Positions 1 through 13,200 of a stretch of DNA of 64,000 bases are shown in pieces (the first letter of the stretch is position 1; each line of letters starts with the position of its first letter). Below the pieces are notes generated by a model. That model was not told where the DNA came from. It saw only the letters and a list, made by a program, of their open reading frames with translations, and ran no database searches. This stretch comes from Charina bottae (lineage: Eukaryota > Chordata > Lepidosauria > Squamata > Charinaidae), in the NCBI GenBank assembly GCA_023362775.1, contig JALMGJ010000015.1, positions 13,750,501 to 13,814,500 of the forward strand. Direction: 5' to 3'. Position numbers and translations under genes: made by a program.

Positions 1-652
1 TGTGTCAGCAATGATGCTTTACTGCCATCATCTCTGCTCTCCTGCAAACCTTGTGGCCCAGGTTTTGAGCTGGTGCAGAGTTCCTATGTGAAAGTGCTCT
101 CTTGCCACTTTTGAGCTCCTCCCCGCAAAAGCTGTCCAAATTCAGTTGGGCTTCTTTTTGAGAAGAGATTTCATTTACCATTGAGACAGATTTACCTCTA
201 ACGTAAAGACTGAAATTAAGAAAAGAAAAAAATAACTTGAATGGGTTAGTTTTGTACTTTTTTGTGCTAAAAAATGATTACCATTCACATTTGTTGTGTA
301 AAAGTAAAAGAGTCATAGTGAAAGAATAAACTATTTGATGGGAAGTTGGTTTGGCAGCCCAGACAGATTGTTAAACAGACCCTGACACACATTTTCACTT
401 GCATGAGATTGCAGAATAATTGAGATGCCCATTTCTTTGCCAGCTGGAGCAATGCATGTGGTCGGCTTCCTCCCTCTTTGTGTCCTCAAGGAATTGTTTG
501 GTCCAATTCTGCTGTGCCTCGTACGCCTTTCCAGCCCCATATGACAATTAATGCACAATATCCGGTTGTGCACAATTTATCTTGACCTTTTCCATTTCCC
601 TCTTCAATAGATGCATTCTTTCCTCACAGCTGTTTTTTCTTTGCTCATGCAG
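1..652 (+). other. Intron 4 of the SDR copy cut by the left window edge
   Basis: No exon is visible here. The stretch around 40-240 resembles intron 4 of SDR copy 1 (about 12490-12690), sharing the 'caggttttgagctggtgcag' type of sequence and the following AT-rich part. The fourth exon of this copy should therefore lie just left of position 1. The last bases form the acceptor (...gcag) for the exon at 653. Confidence 0.7.
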
Positions 653-1764
653 GCTGCTTTAAACATGCTCACCAAGTGCCAGTCACTCGAGTATTCAGCC
701 AGTGGGATTCTGACTATCTCCATCGATCCTGGCTCAGTTAAAACTCGTCACAACCCAATTGTAAGTTTTTTGATGTGGGAAGAGGTATAATGAATAAATA
801 CATATTCACATAACAATGTGTACACACTCAAAGACATATGAATTACCTACTAATGAGTCCCTGAAAGTTTTAGTATTCTGATTATTTGGGTTTTTAGTAC
901 TTTACTTAATAAAATAGTAAAAATATCCTAGTGCAAAAATAGATATATCAAATACTTCCTTTAAAGTTACGCTATAGTTTGAATTAAAGCACTGAATTAG
1001 GTGTAAAAGAATGAAAGAATGGAAATTTTAACAGAACAAACTGAACAATGTTCCCCCCCAAAACTTCATTTCCATTTCTTCTTAGAAGGCTATCTACTAA
1101 ATCTTGCCTTCCCCTCTTGAAATCTCTTCCCGTTTGAGCTACTGGTAATTCTCCCTATTTGAAGAACACTATTTCTGCAGGAAAGCATGTGCTTATATCT
1201 GAAATGACAAGGACTCTGTCCTTCTCATATGTAAGACTCAAGGCAGGGTTGACACATTTATTTTGGAAAACATAAGTTGGGGAGATGGAGGGAAGTTTCA
1301 CATATTAAAGCAAATCATAAGAGTTCCACTTTACAAAAATTAGAAGTAACTTTGTTGACTCAGTATCTACATTTGCAAGGCATGCTCACCCATAGTACAC
1401 TTAATTTACGTAATTAACCCAAATTTGAGGATTTAGATGATGCTTTGGATCATCACTTGATCATAGTGGCTGTGCTCATATACCTTTATAAGCTAGAGTG
1501 AGATTGGCCACTTTAAGTATCATACAACTCCACCTCTAATATTAGGGTTGAACATGCATGGTGAAGAGGTCAAACTGCATTCTCCTGATCTGCTTAGCTG
1601 AGGATTCTGGGCTGGGCAGGAGTGACTTATGAGATCCTTCTTTGTGGCAGCCGGAAATCACTGTGGAAGAGAGCACGCAAGGTATCGTGACTGTGCTGTC
1701 CAAGCTTTCCGAAGAGGACAACGGGACCTTTCTGGATTGGATGGGTTGTCGAGTTCCCTGGTGA
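653..1764 (+). CDS. SDR family oxidoreductase (C-factor/sniffer-like), last two exons only
   Basis: Two coding exons of an NAD(P)-dependent short-chain dehydrogenase/reductase. The first is 653-760 (36 codons, starts [14 protein letters not shown], donor GTAAGT at 761). The second is 1651-1764 (37 codons plus TGA, contains [13 protein letters not shown] and ends RVPW). They align without gaps in phase with exons 5 and 6 of the three complete copies downstream. This is the C-terminal part of the Rossmann fold, with the substrate loop and final helix. The family's IHPG motif reads IDPG here and the following VV is SV, so the substrate-loop region is diverged. Exon 5 is one codon longer than in the other copies. 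A poly(A) signal AATAAA lies at 1824-1829, about 60 nt past the stop. Both exons are open, so the gene may be functional, but exons 1-4 are outside the window. Confidence 0.85.
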
Positions 1765-3941
1765 TCCATCTTCTCACCCTAATGCCATCAGCACTTAATA
1801 CGCTGAGAGGCGATGGGGCCTCCAATAAACCATTGAATGTCATGCAAGTCCTGGTCTTGTTTTCTCTTTGTTTCAGAAGGTTTCAAAAAATCTGACCAAT
1901 GTTGGGAAGGTTGGGAAGACTGACTCCAAAGGTGTAAAAAGTATATACATTTAGTATGTCCTGTGCAGTGTGAGAGTGTCAGGAAATGACACCCCACATG
2001 TCAAGCCACTACTATGGTCTATTAGTTTCAAGTACTTTTTCAGGACATATTCTTCGGACACACGCATATAATCACACATGTGCGAATCCACACACACACA
2101 AACAAAATTAATATATATATAAAATATATATAAAGAAAAAAAGAGAGAAAATTCAGAAAGCAAAGCAGTAAAAGAAAAACAAGAAAGATAATTAAAGAAA
2201 CACAAATCAGAAAAAAATAAGCAACTTCCAACCTTCTTTTCAACAGTTACCCACAAACTCATTCTCCCTCCTCCCTCTTAAATATTACAGAAAGCCCTTC
2301 TGCCCTTATTCAATCCTTTTTCAATCCTCAAATCCAGAACTCATCATTTCATTTTTTTGCATTTTCAGCAAAAAGTCCATGAGGTCTCCAGTCTTTTGTA
2401 AGAGTTTTGGCACTGACCAAACAGGTCGGTTTGGCCTTTTCTGCCCATTCTGTCCATTCTGCCATGTTCACAATCCATTCCTCCACTGTGGGTGCTTCAG
2501 CATTTCTCTGTCATTGTGCATATGATAATCCTGGCGAGTCCACATATATACACACAATACCGCATCCACAAGTAAGAAGGAAAGAAGGGGAAATCCTGAT
2601 CTTCGCTTCAGGCCAGACAGATGGAAGGGAATTGGAAGATTCCAAAGAGCTCCTTGTAGATGAATCTTCACTTCCCCAAACCATGATCCCCCAGGCTGGG
2701 GTCTCCACAGTATCTCTGCTGGTGTTCACAACCTGTTAATTCTCACCTGGCTTTGTACCATTCCTAGTTTCTTGGTATTTTCTGTCCCTTTTTCATGGAA
2801 ATAAAGCAATAAATGTCCTAGCTTATTAGTACTGGCCATGAGAGTATGAGAAATGTGGTCTTGAGCTTGTTTGCTTGATCAGCTCTAAAAGGTGGCAGTT
2901 GATGCTTTGAGTCTGCCATCTCCAGCTCTTTTAATCTCTCCTCCCATTATCTCCCCTTGTGCTTAGCCAGTATGGAAGAGTGACAAGGGATAACTAAAGG
3001 GAATATAGAAAAATAAAAGTCTATATGCAGAAATAAGGGGGGAAACCCAGAGAGAATTTAAGCAGGAGCGGTCCTCCATCCGGGTTGTCCAGCCAGTGAG
3101 AGGCAGAAGTGGTCCAGCTGGGACGCCGCTCCACTTCCCCTACCCAGGAAAGAGCCCGCAAGACAGAGAAGAGACTGAGAACATGGCAGAGCTGCCAGTC
3201 TCCCAGCAAGGCCACTGAGGGCAAGGGACCCAATTGCCTTGGCAGATCAAGGGGTCCCGGACTGGAACAGCCTGGAGAGGTTTGGGCTTAGGCACCAAAA
3301 TAGAAATATGTTTTCTGATAAATAGTTCTCTCCCATTCTTTTGAAATATTTCTAGATTTAGGTTTAGAGGAAGTGGGAAAGCCTGCTTCGGTCCCAGTTA
3401 TTCCTTATTCTGAACTCCTCACGTCAACTGATTATTCCATTTGTTTCTAATCTTAAAAGCCATTGTAACTGATAAATAAAACAAGAGAATGCCTGTAAAC
3501 ACTTGTCTGTCCTTCCAGGAAATAGATGAGCTCTTGGTTTCATGGGGTCCAGGGTCTTGGGTCATCCTTGGTGGGACTAAAGGTAGAGGACCACTACCGT
3601 GGGTCATTTCCACCCTATCACCAATAACCTGCTGGACTTTGGGGGACTTGTTTTCTCTAGTGTGTGTGTGCGTGGGTGTTTGCACTCGCATTTGCTTTGC
3701 GGTTTGTTTATTTGCTTCACAAACCTCTCAGTAAAGTTTGCAAGCACCTCTCTGTGTGTTTGTGGGTGCGTGGCCTGAGACAGGACGAGTTCTGAGATAA
3801 ACGAAGCCTTAAGTGGTACTTTCCAGTGGGGGTGGTGAAGGCCATGAAAGCAATGATCTGCCCCTCCTTCCAGGTAGAACCTGGCTGCGACAGGCAACAT
3901 TCTTTCATTTGAACTTTGGATCTGGGTGTGAGTGTCTCCCT
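1765..3941. other. Intergenic, no gene recognised
   Basis: Between the 3' end of the first SDR copy and an LTR-like block. It holds the AATAAA at 1824, a short CA/TA-rich microsatellite at about 2088-2135, and otherwise unassigned, probably old repeat-derived sequence. Open frames of 60-120 codons occur on both strands but overlap each other, show no family motif and lack splice context. Confidence 0.5.
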
Positions 3942-4830
3942 GTCGGGATCCCAAACTCAAGAAACCTTTCAGTCAGTTCATGCTAAAAAGGTTCATTTAT
4001 TAAGGATCAGAATACATCAGGCAAAGGCAAAGCTTCGAATGGCCAAATTGGCGCGCATACTTTGAAATTAAGAACATCCCTCTGACATCATTTACTATCT
4101 AATTGAAAACAAACCAGTTCCCACTCCAGTTCGACCCCCTCCCTTCAGAACGCCCGTTAACAGTCCAGGTGTCTTATCAGAAAACGGCCAAGGCAGGAAT
4201 GTCAAGGCAAGCCGTTCCTTGCCAGAAGCAAGGCTTTTGGCACGAAAGCAAACATGGGTCAAGTTCTTACAATGCTTGACAATTTATAATAAGGTCACAT
4301 GCACTCAAGATACTAAAAATGTAATTACAAATTTAATGACAGCGGCAAGATTAATAATAGCTAGGAAATGGAAAGTACAAGGTGAATATCAAATTGAGGA
4401 ATGGTACAAAGAAGTTGGGATATGGCAATCAATGATAAATTAACATCTAATATTAAAGTTAGAAGGGGATTACAGATTCGAAACAATTTTGTAGAAATTT
4501 GGAATATATTTGTAGAATATGTATTATTAAAAGGGAAAGGATGTACACCTTCGCAAGAATTATTATTTTTTTGGAAAGAGGAATGATTAAGCAAAATAGT
4601 GGTCCTGGGGGTGGGGTGCACGTTGTAAGGTTTTATGTCATAATTACGATTATTAAATGTATATGTATATAAATGTATAATTAAATAAAATTTAAAAAAA
4701 AAACAAAAAAAAACGGCCAAGGCAGGAATGTCAAGGCAAGCCGTTCCTTGCCAGAAGCAAGGCTTTTGGCACAAAAGCAAACATGGGTCAAGTCCTTACA
4801 ATGCTTGACACGTGTACGTATGAAACTATG
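3942..4830 (-). mobile_element. LTR-like sequence in minus orientation, split by an L1 insert
   Basis: Read on the minus strand, the block starts TGTCATA and ends CCCGACA, with a poly(A) signal (TTTATT on +, 3996-4001) near its 3' side. That would fit a solo LTR of about 460 bp once the L1 piece and its duplicated flank (4282-4810) are removed. I cannot find a convincing target-site duplication, so the ends and the LTR assignment are tentative. Confidence 0.35.
4282..4710 (+). mobile_element. L1 LINE 3' end with 100-bp target-site duplication
   Basis: This is the 3' end of an L1: the frame at about 4290-4440 encodes the ORF2 C-terminal pattern (NLMTAARLIIARKWK...), matching the L1 at 31648-32582 (MITAARLLYAQNWK). 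It is followed by a short 3' UTR and an A-rich tail (4688-4710). The sequences at 4182-4281 and 4711-4810 are direct repeats of 100 bp with about two mismatches, so they read as an exceptionally long target-site duplication. Confidence 0.75.
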
Positions 4831-5074
4831 ACAGGCGCGCGGAGCTACAGTGGAGGGAGACTGACACTGGGTCTTTGTTTTAAGATGCCCTCTTCTGAAA
4901 TTGCTTGCAAAATCCTCTATGCTGAGCGTCAGCACTCAGTACACGGTACAGGCTTGTGTGCAAGAATCCTTGTGGAAGCCATCAATGGAAAAGAAAAGCC
5001 TGTAGGTCTGTACATTCAATATAGGAACCAAAAAGATACCGAGTGATGGAAATCCATCCCTCTATTCCCATCAA

Positions 5075-5400
5075 AGGGGCGTGGTGGCTCAGCAGGGAAG
5101 ACACCAGGCTTGTAGATCGCAAGTTCGGAGGTTCGAATCCCTAGCCCTGCGTGCGGAGTGAGCTCCCGCACTAGCCCCAGCTCTTGCCAACCTAGCAATT
5201 CGAAAGCATGCAAATGCAAGTAGATGAATAGGTACCACTTTGGTGGGCAGGTAACAGCGTTCCGCGTGCGTCATGCGGCCACCTGACAGTGGAAGCGTCT
5301 TCGGACAGCGCTGGCTCTTCGGCTAACAAACGGAGATGAGGACCGGCCCCTAGAGTCAGACATGACTGCACAAATGTGCGGGGGGAACCTTTACCTTTTT
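5075..5400 (+). mobile_element. tRNA-derived SINE, full length
   Basis: Begins ggggcgtggtggctcagcag, which fits a pol III A box, followed by ggttcgaatcc, a canonical B box at about 5131-5141. It ends in a T-rich tail. A perfect 12-bp target-site duplication (tattcccatcaa) occurs at 5063-5074 and 5401-5412. The same family occurs in reverse at 19684-20016. Confidence 0.88.
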
Positions 5401-6034
5401 TATTCCCATCAATCAATGTACCGGAAACTGCTGAACTTTGCATGGGATTCACAATTTTCCCTTTGCAGAATCCAAATATTTTGCAGGCTAATAATTTTCT
5501 GACCACGCTTAAAAACCCAGTGATACCTTGAATGAAAGGAGGAAAGTTATGGTAGAAATGCAAGAAGAAATAAAGAAATGGATCAATAAATACAATGAAT
5601 GCTTATATGCTATTTTTGCCATGGTGAATTGAGAGCCCTAAATTTCATTGCAGCGGTGGGGGAGCCAAGTAAATAGTAGTACAACTAATTTATAAGGTAG
5701 TATAACTTTTCCCTTTAATTTTCTTGAGCATAAGGCAAATCTCACATCAACCCCCTAGCTTTTTACAAGCCCTGTAAAGTACTTTGATGCTGTGGGTTGA
5801 AGTGAATAGCACAAATATCTTGTAAGGGGGGTATATCTTTCCTCTCTTATTATGTTGACTACTCTTTTGGTTAAAAGAAGCAATGTTGCCATTGGAGACA
5901 TGAAATTAAGGCTTTTCAAAATATCTAAAGGTGGGTGTTGCCTGTTCCTTATAATTGTGCCTATTACAACAAGAAAAAGCATTTGAAGCAAACTTTCAAG
6001 CAGGCTGGAAGCAGAAGCTGCAGCTCCTGAAGAG

Positions 6035-9000
6035 ATGGCAAAGGCAGCCGACTTCTCCGTTTTCAGCGTTCTGGTGACAGGGTCCGATCGGGGGATTGGC
6101 CTTGGCCTGGTGAAGAGGTTTCTGGAGCTGCCTTCTCCACCCAAATGGGTCTTTGCTACAACTCTTGATCTGGAGGGAAAAGAAACCAAGGTGAGAATCA
6201 CCTAATGTAGCAGGATGGTGGGGTGTAGTGGCTCAGATGTTGAACCAAGGCTGGAATGACCTAGGTGCAAGTCCCCAGTTGGCCATGAAGCTCACAGGTG
6301 ATTTGGGGCCTCCTGAGTTTCTCCAAGCCCACCTGCCCCCAAGGGTTGTTGTTGGGGGGAAAGAATTAAGAGCACCATATGCACTAACGTAGGCTTCCAG
6401 ATGAATGATGGAAGAAAATGTGTCCTTGAAAACTGAGTAGCAAATCACCTGAAAGCTTCACATCACCATTAGCTAGCTATCTTATCCTGTGGTGAGGGCA
6501 GGAATGACAGAGATGGCCAAGCTGGGCAGATGGTCCTCAGTAGCACCGGGTTTGACTCCTAATGAAGAAAATTAGAGGCAGTAATGGGATGTGGGGGGCT
6601 TCTGTGGGGACTCTAGCTGGTTAGAATAGGTTGTACTGAGTGAATTCACACATTATGTTAAGCTTTAATGTGGTTTGTTAATATTTGTTTTATGGGCAAT
6701 ATTGTACAGCTGCTGTCTAATGAAAAAGACATAGCATACCTTTCCTGGTTATTATTATTTTTTTAGTATCTGGCTCAGCTTGTTACTTGCTTCTGATATA
6801 TAATTACAAGTTTTAATTTGGAGAAAAACTATTATTGTTTTTCTCCTCTAGGAGGTAAAAGAGTTGGCTTGCAAACATCTGAATCTGGTGGTGTTGCAAT
6901 TAGGTAAGTTTCTTTTTTTCCCCACCTTTTAATATCAATTTATTTATTTATTTATTTATTTGTTTGTTTATTTCAGTAATTACAGGTAAAAGCATGGAAG
7001 AAATTAACTAAAACGGTGAATGATTAATATTGCATATTTGCCTGTTCCATTAGGGTAGTTTGGTAATTAAAATATCTAAAAAAAATCAGTACCATTTCCA
7101 TCTAATGCTTAACTTCTCATGAATACTATATACTTTTAGTTTCCTGAACAGGATGTAAGCCTGGCCATATAAAGAAATATATATTATTGGACTGAAAGGT
7201 ATTTGATTTAAGCCCTTCAGTCTGTATACCAGATAAAGTATTTATCTCCTGAGAATATTTTACTGAGAATAGAATTCAGTAGAAAGCTGATATATATCTT
7301 TAGACCTAACATTCATTCTGTAACTTTTCAAAATTAAAGTTCTAATCACCCTTTTGCTTTTCATTCCAAAAGAAAAATTTTTAAGTCCTTAAACCTGCAT
7401 CTAAAACTTCTTTCACTAAGGATTGAAGGAAACTCACCTGGTGCTTTAAAACTTGTCAATCCAAAGGTTCCTAATTGTGGAAACAAGCAGTTAACAAGCA
7501 CCACCCAGAGTCACTTTGGCGAGATGGGCGGTGAAGAAATGTGAGGAATAAATAAAAATAAATAAATATCCAAAAGTGATTAGAAAAGGAAGTATGCGAA
7601 CCCAGTGTCTTTTTGAAGGCGCCAAATGTGGTTTTAGCAAAATGGTTATTCCCTCATCTACCAGAGCTCTAAAGCCACAGGGGTCTTGTGGTCTCCTCGT
7701 GAGGAGAAACTGTCTGGAGCACTTGTGGGCGATCTCAAGTCTTCTCCTTGCCTGGAGAGGAATTATGAAGAGCTGGTCTACTCGCCGGCTCTTCAGTCTG
7801 CTGGGTTAATTGGCTCCGCTTTTAGTGGAGCCATCTTCAGTCCAGAAAGCTTAGCACAATTAGGTAGGTTTCAAGGGCCCTGTGCAAATAAGACAAGTTT
7901 TGTACTATACAAATGCTCAGGGTGTCCAGCTACAAGCCATTCTTGGAACTAACATGACTTGCAAAGTCACTGGTTGGGTTCAGTATGTTTTCTGGGGTTT
8001 GGCTAGTATGTTGAGTGGCCCCAGTTATGTGGTTTGTCAATTCGCAGAATATGTTACAGCTATGAGCTCTGGGCTACAAAAATACGGATGAGAATGAGGG
8101 GTCAGGAACAAGATAGAGAAAACTGATGAAATCTCTTTGCAGCCCTGATAGGATAGCTCCAGTTTATTTGGGCAGGCAAATTTTATATCATGATCGTTTC
8201 AGAGATCTCAGGAAAACATTGTGTGTATCTCAATATGATACTTTGGCCTAGGATATTGGATAAGCACAGTCAGTTGTGGGTTTATTCCGTTGGTTTTGGG
8301 TATAAAGCTATGACCTGAGTATGATGTGCAAGGACAGTCTTTGTCCCAGTTGGTCTTTGGTCTCACTAATAATCAAACCTATCTAACTGACTTTATTTTA
8401 GCCCCACTTGGAGCCCGGTTTTTAACAGGGCGACTGGGTCTGAGACCTTAAAGTTCTTATTTTTAGGCAATATCTCTCTGTGTTTGCTGCTGACTGGTCC
8501 ATGCCTCAACTACCGGGGGCTGGTAGCTGCCTTGTTGCTCTTCCAGAAGGTGGCTAGTTGCATGGATGGATGCACAGATCTGAAGTTTGAAGGAAAGTCC
8601 TCCCTAGCAATTCTGAAAAGGCATGCTGTTGTGGTTCAAGTAATGTTATTGTTCCACAGATGTCACTGATCTGGAGAGCATCCAGGCAGCTGTGAAAGAA
8701 GTGGAAAGGCGTGTTGGAGAAGCTGGGCTGACCCTCCTAATCAACAATGCTGGCATTGGGTTGTTCAACGATCTAGGCAACGAAAATGCCAAGGATATGA
8801 TGACAGTATATTCCATTAATACCATTGGCCCTTTGCAAATGAGTCAGGTTTGTTTAGTATTAATTTCAGTTTTTGCAACCAACTTTCAAGGCAAACAAGT
8901 GTGATTTATTAAATAAAATTAAAATACTGAACAATTAGTTCTATGTAACTAAAGACATCACAAGAAGAAAATGCATCCTGATTTGAAAGCAGGCTGTAAC

Positions 9001-10179
9001 ACGTGGGGGGTTGGAATGTGTTGGATCAGAAGAACTTCTCTCATGCTGCTGTTACTTGTTGGTGAGGCAGTCTGTGGTCCAAATAACCTATATTCCTTCA
9101 GAGTTACACTCTGGCTAGACAGACTCCACAGAGATGATCGAGGTGACATCTTGCAAGGTTGTCAGGGATGCATTTTAACCCATAAACTCTGAGGAAATGG
9201 ATACTGTTCTGTGAGAGCTTAGCTCAACCGTGGTAAGCTTGATCCCTTCCTTATGGGGCTAATTCATGCTTCCAGGGAGGAGCCAGTAGCTTTCATGCAA
9301 GCTATGGTGAATGGGGGTAATGCCATTGTGCTTGAAGGAGGTGATAATGCATCCCCCTCCTCAAGAGGCCATCCCTTGGCTCTGATAGTTTTGATGAGTA
9401 TCACTCCATCTCCAATCTCTCCTTTTTCACAAAGGTTGTGGGGAACATGGTAGGGGGCAATTATAGGACACAGAGGGAATGGATTATCTGGATTCCTCCC
9501 CATTTTCAGACTGAGTATGGGATGAAGGATATTATTGGTTAGTGTTGTGGATGTCCTGTGGCAGGCTCTTGATGAGGGAGTGTCCTTCCTTATCCTGCTT
9601 GATCTCTCCGCAGTGTTCAATGGCACCTCACATTGTATACATTTGGACCATCTCTGAGGTTGGATGATGAGTGCACCATCTTATACTGATTTAGCTCCTT
9701 CCTGAGTACAGGTAGTCCTCACTTAATGACCATTCGTTTAGCGACAGTTCAGACTTCCGCCGGCACCAAAATCTGACTTACGACCGGTCCTCGCACTTAC
9801 GGCCATCACTGTGTCCCCATGGTCACGTGATCGCAATTCAGGCACTTGGCAACCGGTCTGTGTTTACAACCATCACAGCATCCCACGGTCACGTGATCAC
9901 CATTTTCGACCTTCCCAGCCAGCTTCTGGCAAGCAAAATCAATGGGGAACCATGTGGTTTGCTTAACGACCATGTGATTTGCTTAACGACCGAGACAAAA
10001 ATGGTCATAAAATCAGGTCAATTTGCTTTATGACCGCATCGCTTAGCAACTGAAATTCTGGTTCCAATTGTTAAGCGAGGACTACCTGTAGGTGGTTTCA
10101 ATTGTAGTTAGAGAGTGAGAAGAGATCAAGCATTTGGTCATTCTAGAATGATGGGCCTCATGGCTTAGACTTTCCCCCC

Positions 10180-10223
<44 letters not shown>

Positions 10224-13200
10224 TCTATCTATCTATCTATCTATCTATCTTATATTACCACCCATCTCCTCCAATCGGGGGACCCTGGGCGGTTCACAAT
10301 AAAAACAAGGTTAAAAATACAAATACAAAATCATCACATCAATAAATAAATATAAAATCCAAGGGCGATAGCTGTTAATACTAGGGAGGGCTTCATGTGA
10401 TCAGCCAGCCCCAGGAGGAACTGTTGGCATTCCCATCCCAGGCAAGGCGGCAGAACCAGGTCTTCAAGTTTTTCCAGAAGGTCGGGAGCGAGGAAACCCG
10501 CCTCAGCTCCAGGGGCAAGGTATTCCAAAGGGCGGGCACTACTGCAGAGAAGGCCCACCTCCTGGACCCCGCTAGATGGAATTCTTTGGTCGATGGGGTC
10601 CGTAGCATGCCCTCTCTGCATGACCGGGTGGGGCGGGTGGATGTTCTGGGGATGAGACGGTCCCTCAGGTAACCTGGCCCCATGCCATGTAGGGCTTTAA
10701 AGGTGGTAACCAACACCTTGAATTGGACCCGGAAGCAAACTGGTACCCAATGCAGCTTGCGCAGCAGAGGTGTCACATGTGCCGATTTTAAAGCACCAAT
10801 AACTGTCCGCGCAGCCGCATTCTGGACCAGCTGAAGCTTCTGGATACTCTTCAAGGGTAGCCCCATGTAGAGTGCGTTGCAATAGTCTATATGGGAGATG
10901 ACAAGGGCATGAGCGACTGTTCGGAGGGCATCTCGGTCCAGGAATGGGCATAACTGTCACACAACCCGAAGCTGTGCAAAGGCCTCCTGGCCACGACTAC
11001 CACCTGCTCTTCAAGCAGGCGTCGTGAGTCCAGGAGGACCCCCAAGTTCCGCACTGGCTCCGAATTTTATTCTATATGTACATGAAACTGTTAATGGAGG
11101 TTGTCCATTGGTTTGAGGTGAGCATCATCAGAATGCTGATGCTACCCAGCTATGTCTCTACCCTGGAACTGAACAAGAGATGCAATGCAAGGTGCAGGTC
11201 ATCTCCTATCAAGGCCTTTGGGACTCAGATTTTTTATGTCTGTGAGGAGCACCATACAGAATCTCTCCCCCCAATATGTGGAAGCTGATAAGAGATGCAG
11301 CGGATTCCTCCCACATCAGCTATTGAAGGGATGGGAATCTGGTGGCCATTTGTCTTGGCTGTAGCCCCCCACCCTGGAAGAGCTGGTGAGGCTGTCCATT
11401 GATTGTGTGTAAGTCAATTGGAGTCATAAATGGTAAAATTAAACTAACGGGCAAATAAACAAAGGAACATGTTACACTTCTCTAATTTGGGCATTCCATC
11501 AGAATGGGTCAGCATGTTAAAGACCTCCTCTTTCGTTTCTGACAGCAGGCTGAAGCTAAATGTGCCAGCTTTGTTTACCTTCAACCTAACAAGAGCTTGA
11601 ACATACCAGTGCTGATTTTTATTTGGCTTTTCCCTATATTTCTGACAAGTGTGCACATGTGCACCCATGGCCACAAACACACACACGTGTAACTGTGTGT
11701 TCAAACTTTAAGGTTGCAGAATCCAATTTCAGCAGCATGGATCTGGAGTCTCCAATAGCTACAAAGAATGTATGGGGGGCTCTTTGGCAGATCAATGTTG
11801 CCCACCGTTCATAGCCTCTCTGTTAGGCTTCTGGATATCCAGGCTCTTTATTAACTGGAGTTTTGTATCATCTTTAAGGACAGCCCACAAAAGAGCATTA
11901 CAACAGTCTAGCTGGGGTGTGGTCAGGGCCACCATAAAGATCACCTGGAGCTAATCAAGACCTTCTGATAAGTGATGCTGGCTTTTGATCACTGCCATCG
12001 CACAGCTCTTTTTCATAGGCCTAACTGCAGCCCGTTCTCTCTTTTCCTTCCCCTCTCAAAGGCATTTCTGCCCCTGCTGAAGAAGGCGGCCCAGAGAAGT
12101 CCACAGCAAGGGCTGAGCTGCAGCAAGGCTGCCATTATCAATACCTCCAGCAGTGCTGGCTCATTTGAAGTTATGCTTCTTTGGGATAAGTGGAAAGTAA
12201 TTGGCTACCGTTGCAGTAAGGTAATGCATTTATGAAACTTCCTGCACGCAGACAAAACTTGTTGACTGAGAGGAAGAGTCTTTCCAGAGATGACTGTACC
12301 TGTCCTTATCTACCCGTGGAATAAGCCTGCATTTATTATCCACTCGTGAGATAGAGCAGCGGTGTGGCGTCCATGGTGCTCTCTGAGCCTTGTTGTTTTC
12401 TTGCAGATGTTTCATTGCCAGGCTAGAGGATAGAGCAGAGGGTAGAACACAGGGCAGAACAGAAGGCGGGTCTTCACCTGCTCATTCTTGCTCCTCTGCA
12501 GACAGTGTTGCGCAGGTTTTAACTGGTGCAGCGTTTTTCCATGGCTCTCTTGCAGTCTTCGAGTACGCACTTTTTCACAAAAGCTCTGCGCACTGAGACC
12601 CAATTCTTCCTTTTGAAAATATTTCATTTGCAAGTACACAGATCTAGCTTGAATGTAAAGGCTGAAATTAAGAAAAGAAGGAACTGCGTTGAATTGGTAG
12701 CTACTGTATTTATTTATTTATTTATTTGCATACATAACTGACTACTGTTCTCATTCAAGAAATAATTATAAAAGTTAGCAAAACTCTTTCACTGAGAATC
12801 ATTGCCAAGTACGCTGTAAAGGGAAAATGCTTCATATCTGGAAAAGCAAAACATTAAATCGAAGTTGCTCTGGCCAGTCTGGGCAGGATTCTTAAGAGAG
12901 CCACTCAGAAGAAGCTCCCATACAAGCTGTTGAGGCATATTGTCAAACCACCATGATCCCAAACATGGACACCCCAACTATGTTTGTGCAGGTTGAAGAC
13001 TTTAGCAGAGATTGGGGGTGCTTGAATTCTAGTTCTCCACATTTGAGCTGTAGAGGTGCCCAAGAAGATTTCAGATGGGTCCAGAAAATGTAATAAAAGA
13101 TCTCTCTCTCTCACACACACACACACTCACACATATCTATCCTTGTAGACCGCTGAGCATCTTACCTGCTTTTTTAGAAATAACCAAAGTGGATTTTGAT

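Larger units (their letters stand above)
9270..11450 (+). mobile_element. Old, degenerate L2-type LINE in intron 3 of SDR copy 1, with nested insertions
   Basis: Decayed reverse-transcriptase sequence is recognisable by comparison with the better preserved L2 at 44607-45616: 'cccctcctcaagaggcc' (9355), 'cttgatctctccgcagtgttc' (9600) and an FxLYMKLLxE-like region at about 11066-11110. It is interrupted by a TA-target MITE (9709-10088) and a reversed younger L2 (10181-11064). A homologous decayed L2 sits in the same intron of copy 2, so this insertion is older than the gene duplications. Confidence 0.65.

Noticed and set aside
5075..5400. tRNA gene candidate because of good A and B boxes
   Set aside because: No acceptor-stem pairing. 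The sequence continues into a SINE body with target-site duplications.
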